DNA from: Burkholderiales bacterium
GTDB taxonomy: Bacteria > Pseudomonadota > Gammaproteobacteria > Burkholderiales > Burkholderiaceae_C
DNA length: 64,000 nt
Direction of reading: 5' to 3'
Assembly: GCA_016213325.1 (NCBI GenBank)
Contig: JACRAY010000005.1
Coordinates: 310,001 to 374,000, forward strand
Every line of letters starts with the position of its first letter. The stretch's first letter is position 1. The translations under genes and the position numbers were made by a program. Of this stretch, positions 38,503 to 47,321 are shown piece after piece. The notes below the pieces were generated by a model. It worked only from the letters and a program-made list of their open reading frames with translations, made no database searches and was not told where the DNA came from.

Positions 38503-39462
38503 TCAGTCGACCCTGGCGCCCGATGCCTTGACCACGGTTTCGTACTTGGCCAGCTCGGCCTTCATGAACCCGGCGAACTCCTCGGGCGTGCTGGGCACGG
38601 GCTCGGCCATCAGCCCCGCAAAGCGCGCCTTCGCTTCCGGCGACTGCAGCGCCGCGACGAATGCCTGGTTGAGCTTCTGCACCACCTCGCGCGGCATGCC
38701 CGCCGGTCCCACCAGTCCCCACCAGGTGTCGATGCTGAAACCCTTCAGCGTGTCGGCCACCGGCGGCACGTCGGGCAGGTTGGGCGAGCGTTGCAGCGTG
38801 GTGACGGCCAGCGCCTTCAGCTTGCCGGCGCGGATGTTGGGCGCCGCCGTGGCCAGGTTGTCGAAGTTGAAGTCGACCTGCCCCGACAGCAGCGCGAGCT
38901 GCGCCGGGTTGCCGCCGTTGTAGGGGATGTGCACGGCAAAGATCTTCGCGTCGCGCTTGAACATCTCGCCGGCGAGGTGGCCCGCGCTGCCGTTGCCGCC
39001 GCTGCCGTAGTTGAGGCGCGCCGGATTGCGCCGGGCGTACGCGATCAGGTCGGCCAGCGTGTTGATCTTCAGGCGCGCGGCCGTGTCGGCGTTGACCACC
39101 AGCACGTTGGGCACCCGCACCATCTGCGTGATGGGCGAGAAGTCCTTCGCGGCGTCGTAGGGCATCTTGCTGAACAGCCACGGGTTGATCGCATGCGTGG
39201 CCACGGCCGCGATGCCGATGGTGGTGCCGTCCGGGGCCGCCTTGGCCATTGCATCGGCGCCGATGTTGCCGCCGCCGCCCGGGCGGTTTTCGATGATGAC
39301 GGTGCCGAGCGAGTCCTTGACGCGCTCGGCGAGCACGCGCGCCGTGACGTCGATCGGGCCACCGGCTGCGTAGGGCACGACCAGGCGGATCGGCCGGGCC
39401 TGCGCGTGGGCGGGCAGGAGGGCGGCGCCGGAACCGGCGAGGAGGAGGGTTCTGCGTTTCAT
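38503..39462 (-). CDS. Bug-family tripartite tricarboxylate transporter substrate-binding protein
   Basis: A 319-residue periplasmic receptor. It has a signal peptide (KRRTLLLAGSGAALLPAHAQA), then RPIRLVVPYAAGGPIDVTAR, VIIENRPGGGGNIGADAMAK, LNYGSGGNGSAGHLAGEMFK and VHIPYNGGNPAQLALLSGQV, all hallmark Bug segments. These proteins bind carboxylates or aromatics and are expanded in Burkholderiales. No tctB/tctA membrane genes are nearby, so it is an orphan receptor. ATG 39462 gives the usual length. Confidence 0.93.
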   Translation of the reverse strand: MKRRTLLLAGSGAALLPAHAQARPIRLVVPYAAGGPIDVTARVLAERVKDSLGTVIIENRPGGGGNIGADAMAKAAPDGTTIGIAAVATHAINPWLFSKMPYDAAKDFSPITQMVRVPNVLVVNADTAARLKINTLADLIAYARRNPARLNYGSGGNGSAGHLAGEMFKRDAKIFAVHIPYNGGNPAQLALLSGQVDFNFDNLATAAPNIRAGKLKALAVTTLQRSPNLPDVPPVADTLKGFSIDTWWGLVGPAGMPREVVQKLNQAFVAALQSPEAKARFAGLMAEPVPSTPEEFAGFMKAELAKYETVVKASGARVD

Positions 39463-39576
39463 GCCCCTATTGTTCACGATCTGGGCGCAGGCGCTGACGG
39501 CGAACGTGCGCGCCGTCCGACAGGCAGTCCAGGCTCGGCTGCGTTGTGATGAGGCCCATCCACCCAAGGAAGACCC

Positions 39577-39927
39577 ATGAAGCTGCAAGCCCTCATCGCA
39601 TCCATGGCGCTGGCTTTCACCAGCGGAGCCTTCGGCCAGGCGACGCCGGCGTCGCCCGCCACGCCTGCCACCCCGGCCACGGACGCCGGCGCGGCCATGC
39701 CCGCTACGCCGGCCACGCCGGCCGTGTCGGCCGCCGAGAAGAAAGGCAAGACGACCCACGCGAAGGCCAAGGCCAAGTCCAAGAAGAAGCTCAGCGCCAG
39801 GAAGGCCAAGGGCACCAAGGTGATGGGTGCCGGCCCTGCGGGGCTCGAGACCGACCTGGAAGCCAGGGACCGCCAGGCGCGCATCGACGCGGCCTACGCG
39901 AACTGGCTCGCCCAGCAGCGCCGTTAA
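39577..39927 (+). CDS. Small secreted Pro-Ala-Thr repeat and Lys-rich protein
   Basis: A 116-residue exported protein. Signal peptide MKLQALIASMALAFTSGAFG is followed by a low-complexity PAT repeat (TPASPATPATPATDAG), a strongly basic stretch (KTTHAKAKAKSKKKLSARKA) and a short acidic-to-basic helix (LEARDRQARIDAAYANWLAQ). It has no recognised fold. The composition recalls histone H1-like or polyanion-binding proteins. AGGAAGA precedes the ATG. Its stop overlaps the end of the convergent reductase gene by four bases. Confidence 0.7.
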   Translation: MKLQALIASMALAFTSGAFGQATPASPATPATPATDAGAAMPATPATPAVSAAEKKGKTTHAKAKAKSKKKLSARKAKGTKVMGAGPAGLETDLEARDRQARIDAAYANWLAQQRR

Positions 39928-40982
39928 GCCACCTTGCCGTGCTTGTCGGCTTCCGACGTGAACGAGTCCGCGTAGAACTCCTCCGGCGGCAGCTTGCATA
40001 GCGCGCTGTACTCCGCGCGCGCCGAGTCGACCACCACCGGCGCGCCGCAGGCGTACACCTGGTGGCCCGACAGGTCGGGGAAGTCCTCCATCACGGCCTT
40101 GTGGACGAAACCGGTGCGGCCGGTCCAGTTGTCTTCGGGCAGCGCGTTGGAGATCACCGGCACATACTTCAGCTGCGGCATCTCGGCGCACTTCGCCCGG
40201 ACCCATTCGTCCATGTACAGGTCCACCGGCCGGCGGCCGCCCCAGTAGAGCGTGGCGTCACGCGTGATGCCCTTGAACTGCATGTGCTCGATCAGCGCCT
40301 TGATCGGCGCGAACCCCGTGCCCGAAGCCAGCAGCACCATGGGCTTGGCGGAGTCTTCGCGCAGGTAGAAGCTGCCGAAGGGGCCTTCCACGCGCAGGAT
40401 TTCCTTTTCTTTCATGGCGGTGAACACGTGGTCGGTGAACTTGCCGCCCGGCATGTGGCGCACGTGCAGCTCCACCCCCGGTCCGTTGTGCGGCGCGTTG
40501 GCCATCGAGTAGCTGCGCCGCGAGCCGTCGCGCAGGATGAACTCGACGTACTGGCCCGCGTGGTAGCGCATCGTGTCGTTGGCGGGCAGCTGCAGCTTGA
40601 TCACCATGACGTCGGGCGACACTTTCTCCAGCGTGGACACGCGCGACGGCATCTTGCGCACCGGGTAGGCGCTTTCGTCGGTGACCTGGCGCGACTCGAT
40701 CACCACGTCGGTCTGCGGCACGCCGCAGCAGGTGAGGATGTAGCCCGCGGCTTCCTCCTCGGCCGACAGGGCCTTGGCCTGGTGCACGCCATGCACCACC
40801 GAGCCTTCGAGCTTCCTGCACTTGCAGGAACCGCAGGCGCCGTCCTTGCAGCCGTACGGCATGCCGATGCCCTGCCGGATGGCGGCCTGCAGGATGGGCT
40901 CGCCCTCATGGGCACTGAACGCACGGCCGCTGGGCTGCACCGTGATCTGGAACGGGCCTGCACCGGCCGTGGCGGCTGTCAT
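39924..40982 (-). CDS. 2Fe-2S ferredoxin / FAD-NAD reductase (CDP-6-deoxy-glucoseen reductase-like)
   Basis: A 352-residue electron-transfer flavoprotein. The N-terminal plant-type 2Fe-2S domain has cysteines at 45, 50, 53 and 85 (YGCKDGACGSCKC, LTCCGVPQ). The FAD domain has RRSYSMANAP and the NAD domain has LLASGTGFAPIKALIEH. It moves electrons from NAD(P)H through FAD to the 2Fe-2S centre and a partner. Genes of this type are annotated AscD-like in Burkholderiales, but no dideoxysugar genes are nearby, so the true partner is unknown. It is divergent from the atypical SDR. Confidence 0.9.
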   Translation of the reverse strand: MTAATAGAGPFQITVQPSGRAFSAHEGEPILQAAIRQGIGMPYGCKDGACGSCKCRKLEGSVVHGVHQAKALSAEEEAAGYILTCCGVPQTDVVIESRQVTDESAYPVRKMPSRVSTLEKVSPDVMVIKLQLPANDTMRYHAGQYVEFILRDGSRRSYSMANAPHNGPGVELHVRHMPGGKFTDHVFTAMKEKEILRVEGPFGSFYLREDSAKPMVLLASGTGFAPIKALIEHMQFKGITRDATLYWGGRRPVDLYMDEWVRAKCAEMPQLKYVPVISNALPEDNWTGRTGFVHKAVMEDFPDLSGHQVYACGAPVVVDSARAEYSALCKLPPEEFYADSFTSEADKHGKVA

Positions 40983-41026
40983 GTTTGGTTATCCTCGGGC
41001 TTCCTGCCTGTTTCTCCTGAGCGATT

Positions 41027-41953
41027 TTGCCCTCAAACCAAAACCCACTCGGCGCGCTGCCCGGCCGCTTCCGCCGTGAAAGGCTGCTGCTGGTCGGCTG
41101 CGGCGACGTGGGCCTGCGCGCAGCCGCGCTGGTGCGCGGCCGGGTGCGGCTGCTGGCACTGACCTCGTCGCCCGAGCGTGCCGGGCTGTTGCGCGAGCGG
41201 GGCATCACGCCCTTGCCGGGCGATCTCGACCAGCCCGCGACGCTGCAACGGCTGGCGGGCCTGGCCACCCGCGTCGTGCACCTCGCGCCCCCGGCGAATG
41301 AAGGCGCCCTGTGGTGGCGCGACCTGCGCACGGCCGCCTTGCTGCGGGCACTGGGCAAGCGCAGCCCACCGGCCTCGCTGGTCTATGCATCGACCAGTGG
41401 TGTCTATGGCGACTGCCTGGGCGAACGAGTGGATGAGGCGCGGCCGATCGCGCCGTCGACGCCGCGCGCCCAGCGGCGCGCCGACGCCGAAGCGGCGGTG
41501 CGCCACTTCGGCCGCATCACCGGCACGCGCGCCTCCGTCCTGCGCATTCCGGGCATCTATGCGCCCGACCGGCCCGGCGGCACGCCGCGCGAGCGCCTGC
41601 TCAAAGGCACGCCGGTGCTGCAAGCGCAGGATGACGTGTACACCAACCACATCCACTCAGACGACCTGGCGCGGGCGGTCGTTGCGGCGCTGTGGCGCGG
41701 CCGGCCGCAACGCACCTACAACGCGAGCGACGACACCGAGCTGAAGATGGGTGACTACTTCGACTTCGCAGCCGACCTGTACGGGCTGCCCCGCCCCCCG
41801 CGCGTGCCGCGCAGCACCGCGCAGGAACACCTGCCGCTGATGCTGCTGAGCTTCATGGGAGAGTCGCGGCGGCTGGACAACACGCGCCTGAAGCGCGAGT
41901 TGCGGCTGCGCCTGCGCTACCCCCACATAGGGCATGGGCTGGCCGCACCCTGA
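41027..41953 (+). CDS. NAD-dependent epimerase/dehydratase-like extended SDR (YeeZ-like)
   Basis: A 308-residue extended SDR. The nucleotide-binding motif is LLLVGCGDVGLRAA (~20-33); the substrate-side segments are VYASTSGVYGDCLGE and ASVLRIPGIYAPDRPGG. The position of the catalytic Tyr-x-x-x-Lys is occupied by RAQRRADAE, so the usual dehydratase/epimerase chemistry is doubtful; this resembles the YeeZ group of unknown function. The TTG start at 41027 lacks a good ribosome site, so the start is uncertain. Confidence 0.8.
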   Translation: MPSNQNPLGALPGRFRRERLLLVGCGDVGLRAAALVRGRVRLLALTSSPERAGLLRERGITPLPGDLDQPATLQRLAGLATRVVHLAPPANEGALWWRDLRTAALLRALGKRSPPASLVYASTSGVYGDCLGERVDEARPIAPSTPRAQRRADAEAAVRHFGRITGTRASVLRIPGIYAPDRPGGTPRERLLKGTPVLQAQDDVYTNHIHSDDLARAVVAALWRGRPQRTYNASDDTELKMGDYFDFAADLYGLPRPPRVPRSTAQEHLPLMLLSFMGESRRLDNTRLKRELRLRLRYPHIGHGLAAP

Positions 41954-42020
41954 CGCTGTTACATGTCCGGGGTGAGGTAACCTCCATCCCAGCAGTAACG
42001 ATAGTCGGGTGGGCTGGACA

Positions 42021-43187
42021 ATGCAGCCGGGTTTGGAAGAAATGGCGGGCGACTTCTACGAAGGCTCGCTGGATGAGACGCGCTGGGCATCCGGTATGGA
42101 GCGGCTGGCGCAGATGGCAGGTGCGCGCGGCGCTGTGTTCACGCTCGAAGACCTCGACGCCGGGCAGAGCACCGTGCTGCACCACGTGGGGCAGCCTCCC
42201 GAGGCGATCCGCGACTATCACGCCGAGTTCCACCGGCTGGCGCCGATGCTCGCGAGGGCACCGAGCGTCGCACCAGGCGAGTGGCAGGACTGGCTGCAAC
42301 GCAGTCCGCAGCATCGCAAGTCGGTCTACTACAACGAGTTCCTGGTGCCGCACGGTAACCATTCGGGCATCGCCACCGTGCTCTGGCGCGAGGGCAACCG
42401 CTATGCGTGCCTGGGGCTGCAGCGTGACGCGGACCAGGGCAGCTTCGAAGCCGACGACCAGCGCGCGCTCGCGCCCATCGTGCCGCACCTGCGCCGCGCG
42501 GCCCGCCTGTATCTGGCGACGCAGCGCCTGCGCGAGGAAGCGCGGTTCCGCTCGGACATGCTCGACCGCATCCAGCTGCCGGTCTTCATCGTCGACTCGC
42601 GCGCCGTCGTGGTGTTCGCCAATCATGCGGCCGAAGCGCTCGCCCGCTCGGGCGACGCGCTGGCGGTGGTGAGCGGGATGCTGACGTCGCGCACCGGCGC
42701 ACCGGCCTTGCAGGCGGCGCTGCAGCGGGCCACGCGGACGGCCCGTGCCGAAGGCAGCTCGGTACGGCTGGACGGCGCCAGGGCGCCGGCACCCACCGTA
42801 GCCGTGGTGACGCCCCTGCCGGCCCATAGCCCTGCCGCGCGGCCGTGGCAACGCCCGCTGGCGGTCGTGATGGCGACATCGACGGCACACCGCAGCCTGG
42901 CCGACGTCTTGCACGGCGCCTTCGGCCTCACGCCGGCCGAGATGCGGCTGGCGCTGGGCTTGTCCGAGGGCCTGTCGCTCAGCGACGTGGCCGAGCGCCA
43001 TGGCGTGAAGGTGCAGACCCTGCGCGGCCAGCTCAAGAGCCTGTTCTGGAAGGTGGGCGTGCGCCGGCAGGCCGAGCTGGCGAGCCTGATGGCCGCGCTG
43101 CAGCCGCTGGCGCCCGGCGAGCCTCGCCAGAACTGCGGAAGCGCAGCCCCCATATGGGGGTTTCGCGACGTTGGGCCTTCGACCTAA
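42021..43187 (+). CDS. LuxR-family transcriptional regulator, tandem copy 1
   Basis: A 388-residue regulator. The N-terminal part (~1-190) is a sensory region of unknown ligand (FYEGSLDETRWASGMERLAQ, YYNEFLVPHGNHSGIATVLW). The middle is PAS-like (MLDRIQLPVFIVDSRAVVVF). The C-terminal LuxR helix-turn-helix is AEMRLALGLSEGLSLSDVAE with recognition segment VKVQTLRGQLKSLFWKVGVR. No receiver or autoinducer-binding signature is seen. ATG 42021 is preferred over GTG 42009. A 14-bp palindrome sits within its last codons (43147-43160), upstream of copy 2. Confidence 0.88.
   Translation: MQPGLEEMAGDFYEGSLDETRWASGMERLAQMAGARGAVFTLEDLDAGQSTVLHHVGQPPEAIRDYHAEFHRLAPMLARAPSVAPGEWQDWLQRSPQHRKSVYYNEFLVPHGNHSGIATVLWREGNRYACLGLQRDADQGSFEADDQRALAPIVPHLRRAARLYLATQRLREEARFRSDMLDRIQLPVFIVDSRAVVVFANHAAEALARSGDALAVVSGMLTSRTGAPALQAALQRATRTARAEGSSVRLDGARAPAPTVAVVTPLPAHSPAARPWQRPLAVVMATSTAHRSLADVLHGAFGLTPAEMRLALGLSEGLSLSDVAERHGVKVQTLRGQLKSLFWKVGVRRQAELASLMAALQPLAPGEPRQNCGSAAPIWGFRDVGPST
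43147..43160. promoter_or_regulatory. Perfect palindrome CCCCCATATGGGGG before the second LuxR gene
   Basis: The 14-bp palindrome is followed by TTT and lies at the end of the first luxR coding region, 60 bases upstream of the second gene's ATG. It could be an operator for the second gene or a weak intrinsic terminator for the first. Confidence 0.45.
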
Positions 43188-43219
43188 CCTCCCCACGCCA
43201 ACAAGAACAAGGTTGCAGG

Positions 43220-44338
43220 ATGTCCGAGCCGTTGGGAATCGACGGCCTCGCTGCGCGCTTCTACGAGGCGGCACTCGAGCCCGATCGGTGGAAAGAGGGC
43301 CTTGAAGCCCTGGTCGCCTTCGCCGGTGTGCGAGGGGCATCGTTTTCGTTCGCCGACCTGGCACGCCCGGCCAACGCCATGATGCAGACGGTCGGCCAGC
43401 CCGCCGAAGCCGTGGAGGCCTACCACCGCCACTACCAGCAACTGGACCCGCTGCTCAAGCTGGGTCCCCGCCTGCTGGCCGTCGAGTGGATCAGCGACTG
43501 GGAAGTGCTCGGCCCCGAGTACGGCAAGAGCGACTACTACAACGAGTTCATGCGCCCCTTCGACAACCACGCCGTGCTGGTTTCGGCGGTGTGGCGCGAA
43601 GGCACGGACGCCGCGCTGGTCGCGCTGCAGCGCTCGCACAGCCAGGGCGCCTTCCCACGCCGGCCCGGCGATCAGCTGGCCGCGCTCATCCCGCACCTGC
43701 GCCGGGCGGCCCGCCTGCACTTCAGCGTGGCCCACCTGCGCGCCGCCGCCGACATCGCTTCGGAGGCGCTGCATCGCGTGGGCGTGCCGCTGCTCGTGGT
43801 GGAGGCGAATGGGCGGGTGGTGATCGCCAACGCGGCCGCGCAGCACCTGTGCGGCGCGAGCAAGCTGCTGCGTGTGCGGCACCACCAGCTGGTCGCCGTG
43901 TACCAGGACGCCGTGCTGCAGCAGGCCATCCGCGACGCGGCGGCGCCGGGGCGCACGCGCCCTGCCTGGCTGCGGCTAGGCTCGACCGCGGGCGAAGACG
44001 CGTTGCTGCTGGTTGTGGCGCCGCTCGCGGCCACGTCACCGTATAACGCCAGCTGGCAGCGCCCATTGGTGGTCATCATGGCAAGCCGCAACGGGTCGAG
44101 CGGCCGGCAAGTGGACGCCGTGCTGGCCGGCCTGTTCGGGCTGACCGCGGCCGAAGCACGCGTGGCCTCCAGCGTCGCACACGGCCTGTCGCCTGCCGAG
44201 ATCGCCGAGCGTTACGGCGTCGCGGTGCAGACGGTGCGCAAGCAACTGAAGGCCATCTACTCCAAGATGGGCGTGCGCCGGCAGTCGGAGTTGAGCAGCC
44301 TGCTCGCGCGCCTGAACACCATCCTGCCGCCCTCCTAG
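43220..44338 (+). CDS. LuxR-family transcriptional regulator, tandem copy 2
   Basis: A 372-residue paralog of the preceding gene with the same three-part layout. The sensory region begins ARFYEAALEPDRWKEGLEAL and has YYNEFMRPFDNHAVLVSAVW. The PAS-like segment is ALHRVGVPLLVVEANGRVVI. The C-terminal helix-turn-helix is AEARVASSVAHGLSPAEIAE with VAVQTVRKQLKAIYSKMGVR. The two genes are separated by 32 bases. Tandem duplication with independent divergence of the sensory part is likely; the target genes are not identifiable. Confidence 0.88.
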   Translation: MSEPLGIDGLAARFYEAALEPDRWKEGLEALVAFAGVRGASFSFADLARPANAMMQTVGQPAEAVEAYHRHYQQLDPLLKLGPRLLAVEWISDWEVLGPEYGKSDYYNEFMRPFDNHAVLVSAVWREGTDAALVALQRSHSQGAFPRRPGDQLAALIPHLRRAARLHFSVAHLRAAADIASEALHRVGVPLLVVEANGRVVIANAAAQHLCGASKLLRVRHHQLVAVYQDAVLQQAIRDAAAPGRTRPAWLRLGSTAGEDALLLVVAPLAATSPYNASWQRPLVVIMASRNGSSGRQVDAVLAGLFGLTAAEARVASSVAHGLSPAEIAERYGVAVQTVRKQLKAIYSKMGVRRQSELSSLLARLNTILPPS

Positions 44339-45342
44339 ATCCCGCTCGGCTTGATCATCGTGCTCATGCGATCCACGGCCTTCACGTTGACCACGCGGAC
44401 CTGGCTGCCCTGCAGCACCGTGAGGCTGATCTCTTCGTCGGGCTGCGCGTGCGCCCACAGGAGCTTGTAGAACTCTTCCAGGGACGACACGGTTTTCCCA
44501 TCGACGGCCAGCACCACGTCGCCTGGCCTCAGGCCCGCTTCCTGCGCGGGGCTGTCGCGGTTGACGCGTATCACCTGCACGCGGCCCGACTGCTCCTGCG
44601 AGCTCAGGCCCAGCCAGGGCCGGCGGCTCGCGCGGCTGGTGCCGGTCTGCTGCATCTCGGCCAGGATGGGCTTCAGCAAGTCGACCGGCACGAACATGTT
44701 GCCGGGCAGGCGGCGGCCCTCGCCTGCCGCGTCGCCCACGAACAGGCTGCCGATGCCCACCAGCTCGCCGCGCTGGTTGAACAACGGTGCGCCGCTGTGG
44801 TTGCCGATGGGCGGGCTGGTGAACAGCGCCTGCTCGATGTGGTACTCCCAATAGCCGGAGAAGGCGCGCTTGCTCACCAGCTGCGTCATGGCCACGTCGC
44901 CGTCGTTGCCGCCGATGGCGGCCATCAGGCCTTCGCCGGCCTGCGCGTCCGACGCGCTGCCCAGCCGCACCGGCTCGACGCCGCGCAACGGCAGCAGCGT
45001 GCGCACCAGCCCGAAGCCGGTGGCGAGGTCGTAAGCGACCGGCCTGGCAGGCACCGTGCGGTTGTCCTGCGTGACGACCTGGATCGAGTCGGCTTCCAGC
45101 ATCAGGTAGCCGATGGTGAGGATGAGGCCGTCCTTGCCGATGACGACGCCGGAGCCCGCGCGCTCCTTGCCCAGCGTTTCGGCGGAGCGTGCGCCCTCTG
45201 CGGCCGTCACCTGCAGTCCCACGACAGAGCCATGCGCCCGCGTGAGCGCCTCGATCATGGCTTGGTATTTGGGCTCGGGGGTGGCGGCGAAGGCGGCGCC
45301 GGCACAGGCCAGAAGCAGCGCGGCAAGCAGGCGAGGAAGCAT
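44335..45342 (-). CDS. Exported S1C-type protease homolog lacking catalytic His and Asp, with PDZ domain
   Basis: A 335-residue exported protein. It has a signal peptide (PRLLAALLLACAGAAFA), a trypsin-like domain (~35-225) and a PDZ domain (~235-320: VQVIRVNRDSPAQEAGLRPG, DVVLAVDGKTVSSLEEFY). Aligned by eye to DegP, the His of TNNHVV is replaced (LTIGYLMLEA), the Asp of the DxxxDIAL region is replaced (YDLATGFGLV), and only the Ser region survives (NHSGAPLFNQRGE). It is therefore probably a non-proteolytic PDZ scaffold or sensor. ATG 45342 precedes a normal signal peptide. Confidence 0.85.
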   Translation of the reverse strand: MLPRLLAALLLACAGAAFAATPEPKYQAMIEALTRAHGSVVGLQVTAAEGARSAETLGKERAGSGVVIGKDGLILTIGYLMLEADSIQVVTQDNRTVPARPVAYDLATGFGLVRTLLPLRGVEPVRLGSASDAQAGEGLMAAIGGNDGDVAMTQLVSKRAFSGYWEYHIEQALFTSPPIGNHSGAPLFNQRGELVGIGSLFVGDAAGEGRRLPGNMFVPVDLLKPILAEMQQTGTSRASRRPWLGLSSQEQSGRVQVIRVNRDSPAQEAGLRPGDVVLAVDGKTVSSLEEFYKLLWAHAQPDEEISLTVLQGSQVRVVNVKAVDRMSTMIKPSGI

Positions 45343-45416
45343 GGTTCACTCCTCAGCGAAGGGTTGGCGCCTAGGATGCGCCAAACCGCCGCCGCCCGCA
45401 AGCCGATTCGTCGTGG

Positions 45417-47321
45417 CTAAGACAGCCGGCCGTGCTCGCGCAGCATCGCCACGATGCGGTCGGCCGCTTCCTCGGGCGAGACCTGGTCGGTGGCCAGGTG
45501 CAGCTCGGGCGCTTCGGGCGCTTCGTAGTCCGAGTCGATGCCGGTGAAGTTCTTCAGCTCGCCGCGGCGCGCCTTCTTGTACAGCCCCTTCACGTCGCGC
45601 TGCTCGGCGATGGCGAGCGGCACATCGGCATGCACCTCGTAGAACTCGCCCGGCGCCAGCAGCGAGCGCGCCATCGCGCGCTCGGCGCGAAACGGCGAGA
45701 TGAAGGAGGTCAGCACGATCAGGCCGGCATCCACCATCAGCTTGGCCACCTCGGCCACGCGCCGGATGTTCTCCACGCGGTCCTGGTCGGTGAAGCCCAG
45801 GTCCTTGTTCAGGCCGTGGCGCACGTTGTCGCCGTCCAGCAGGTAGGTGCGGTGGCCCAGCGCGTGCAGCTTCTTCTCGACCAGGTTGGCCACCGTCGAC
45901 TTGCCCGCGCCCGACAGGCCGGTGAGCCACACGACCGAGGCCTTCTGGTGGTTCAGCCGGTTGCGCGCCGCCTTGTCCACGTCCACGTGCTGCATGTGGA
46001 TGTTCTGGCTGCGCCTGAGCGCAAAGTGGATCATGCCCGCGCCCATGGTGGCGTTGGTCATGCGGTCCACCAGGATGTAGCCGCCGGTGTCGCGGTTGTC
46101 GCCGTAGGCGTCGAAGCCGACGTTGCGGTCCAGATGCAGGGTGACCACGCCGATGGCGTTGAGCCCGAGAGTGGTGGCGGCCACATGCTCCAGCGTGTTC
46201 ACGTTGACCTGGTGCTTGATGTGCATGACCTGCGCGGTCACGGTGCGCGTGCCCATCTTCAGCAGGTAACTGCGCCCGGGCAGCAGCGGCTCGTCGTGCA
46301 TCCATACCAGCGTGGTCTCGAACTGGTCGGCCACGCCGGCGGCGTCCTCGGCGCCCGAAATCAGGTCGCCGCGCGAGATGTCGATCTCGTCGGCCAGCGT
46401 CAATGTGACCGACTGGCCGGCCACTGCCTCGGGCAGGTCGCCGTCGAACGTCACGATGCGCTGCACCGTGCTCTCCTTGCCCGACGGCTGCACGCGGATG
46501 CGGTCACCCGGCTTCACCTTGCCGCCCGCGATGGTGCCGGCGAAGCCGCGGAAGTCGAGGTTGGGGCGATTGACCCACTGCACCGGCATGCGGAACGGCG
46601 CGCGCTGCATGCGGGTGTCGTCGACCTCCACCGTCTCGAGGTAACCCATGAGCGTGGGGCCGTGGTACCACGACATGTGCTCCGACGGCTTCATGATGTT
46701 GTCGCCGCGGAACGCCGACACCGGGATGAAGGTGACGTTCGCCAGCCCGAGCTGCCTGGCGAAGCCCTCGTAGTCCTCCACGATCTTGGCGAACACCCTG
46801 GGGTCGTACTCCACCAGGTCCATCTTGTTGATGGCCACGCAGATGTGCCGGATGCCCAGCAGGTTGACCAGGTAGCTGTGGCGCCGCGTCTGCGTGAGGA
46901 TGCCCTTGCGCGCATCCACCATCAGCACCGCGGCGTCGGCGGTGGAGGCGCCCGTCACCATGTTGCGCGTGTACTGCTCGTGGCCGGGCGTGTCGGCCAC
47001 GATGAACTTGCGCCGGTCGGTCGAGAAGAAGCGGTAGGCCACGTCGATGGTGATGCCCTGCTCGCGCTCGGCAGCCAGCCCGTCGACCAGCAGCGCGAAG
47101 TCGATGTGCTCGCCCTGCGTGCCCCACTTGCGCGAGTCGGCTTCCATCGCGGCCAGGTGGTCCTCGAACAGCAGCTTGCTGTCGTACAGCAGGCGCCCGA
47201 TCAGCGTGCTCTTGCCGTCGTCCACGCTGCCGCAGGTGATGAAGCGCAGCAGGCTCTTGTGCTCGTGCTGCTTCAGGTAGGCGTCGATGTCCGACGCGAT
47301 GAGTTCGTCGCGGTGCGCCAT
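45417..47321 (-). CDS. cysNC: Bifunctional sulfate adenylyltransferase GTPase subunit / APS kinase (CysNC)
   Basis: A 634-residue fusion. The CysN GTPase has [15 protein letters not shown] (~31-45), DTPGHEQY and AINKMDLV, followed by two beta-barrel domains. The C-terminal APS kinase has [18 protein letters not shown] (~456-473) and [16 protein letters not shown]. It drives ATP sulfurylase with CysD and then phosphorylates APS to PAPS, as in NodQ. ATG 47321 shares one base with the cysD stop, so the two are coupled. Confidence 0.95.
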   Translation of the reverse strand: MAHRDELIASDIDAYLKQHEHKSLLRFITCGSVDDGKSTLIGRLLYDSKLLFEDHLAAMEADSRKWGTQGEHIDFALLVDGLAAEREQGITIDVAYRFFSTDRRKFIVADTPGHEQYTRNMVTGASTADAAVLMVDARKGILTQTRRHSYLVNLLGIRHICVAINKMDLVEYDPRVFAKIVEDYEGFARQLGLANVTFIPVSAFRGDNIMKPSEHMSWYHGPTLMGYLETVEVDDTRMQRAPFRMPVQWVNRPNLDFRGFAGTIAGGKVKPGDRIRVQPSGKESTVQRIVTFDGDLPEAVAGQSVTLTLADEIDISRGDLISGAEDAAGVADQFETTLVWMHDEPLLPGRSYLLKMGTRTVTAQVMHIKHQVNVNTLEHVAATTLGLNAIGVVTLHLDRNVGFDAYGDNRDTGGYILVDRMTNATMGAGMIHFALRRSQNIHMQHVDVDKAARNRLNHQKASVVWLTGLSGAGKSTVANLVEKKLHALGHRTYLLDGDNVRHGLNKDLGFTDQDRVENIRRVAEVAKLMVDAGLIVLTSFISPFRAERAMARSLLAPGEFYEVHADVPLAIAEQRDVKGLYKKARRGELKNFTGIDSDYEAPEAPELHLATDQVSPEEAADRIVAMLREHGRLS

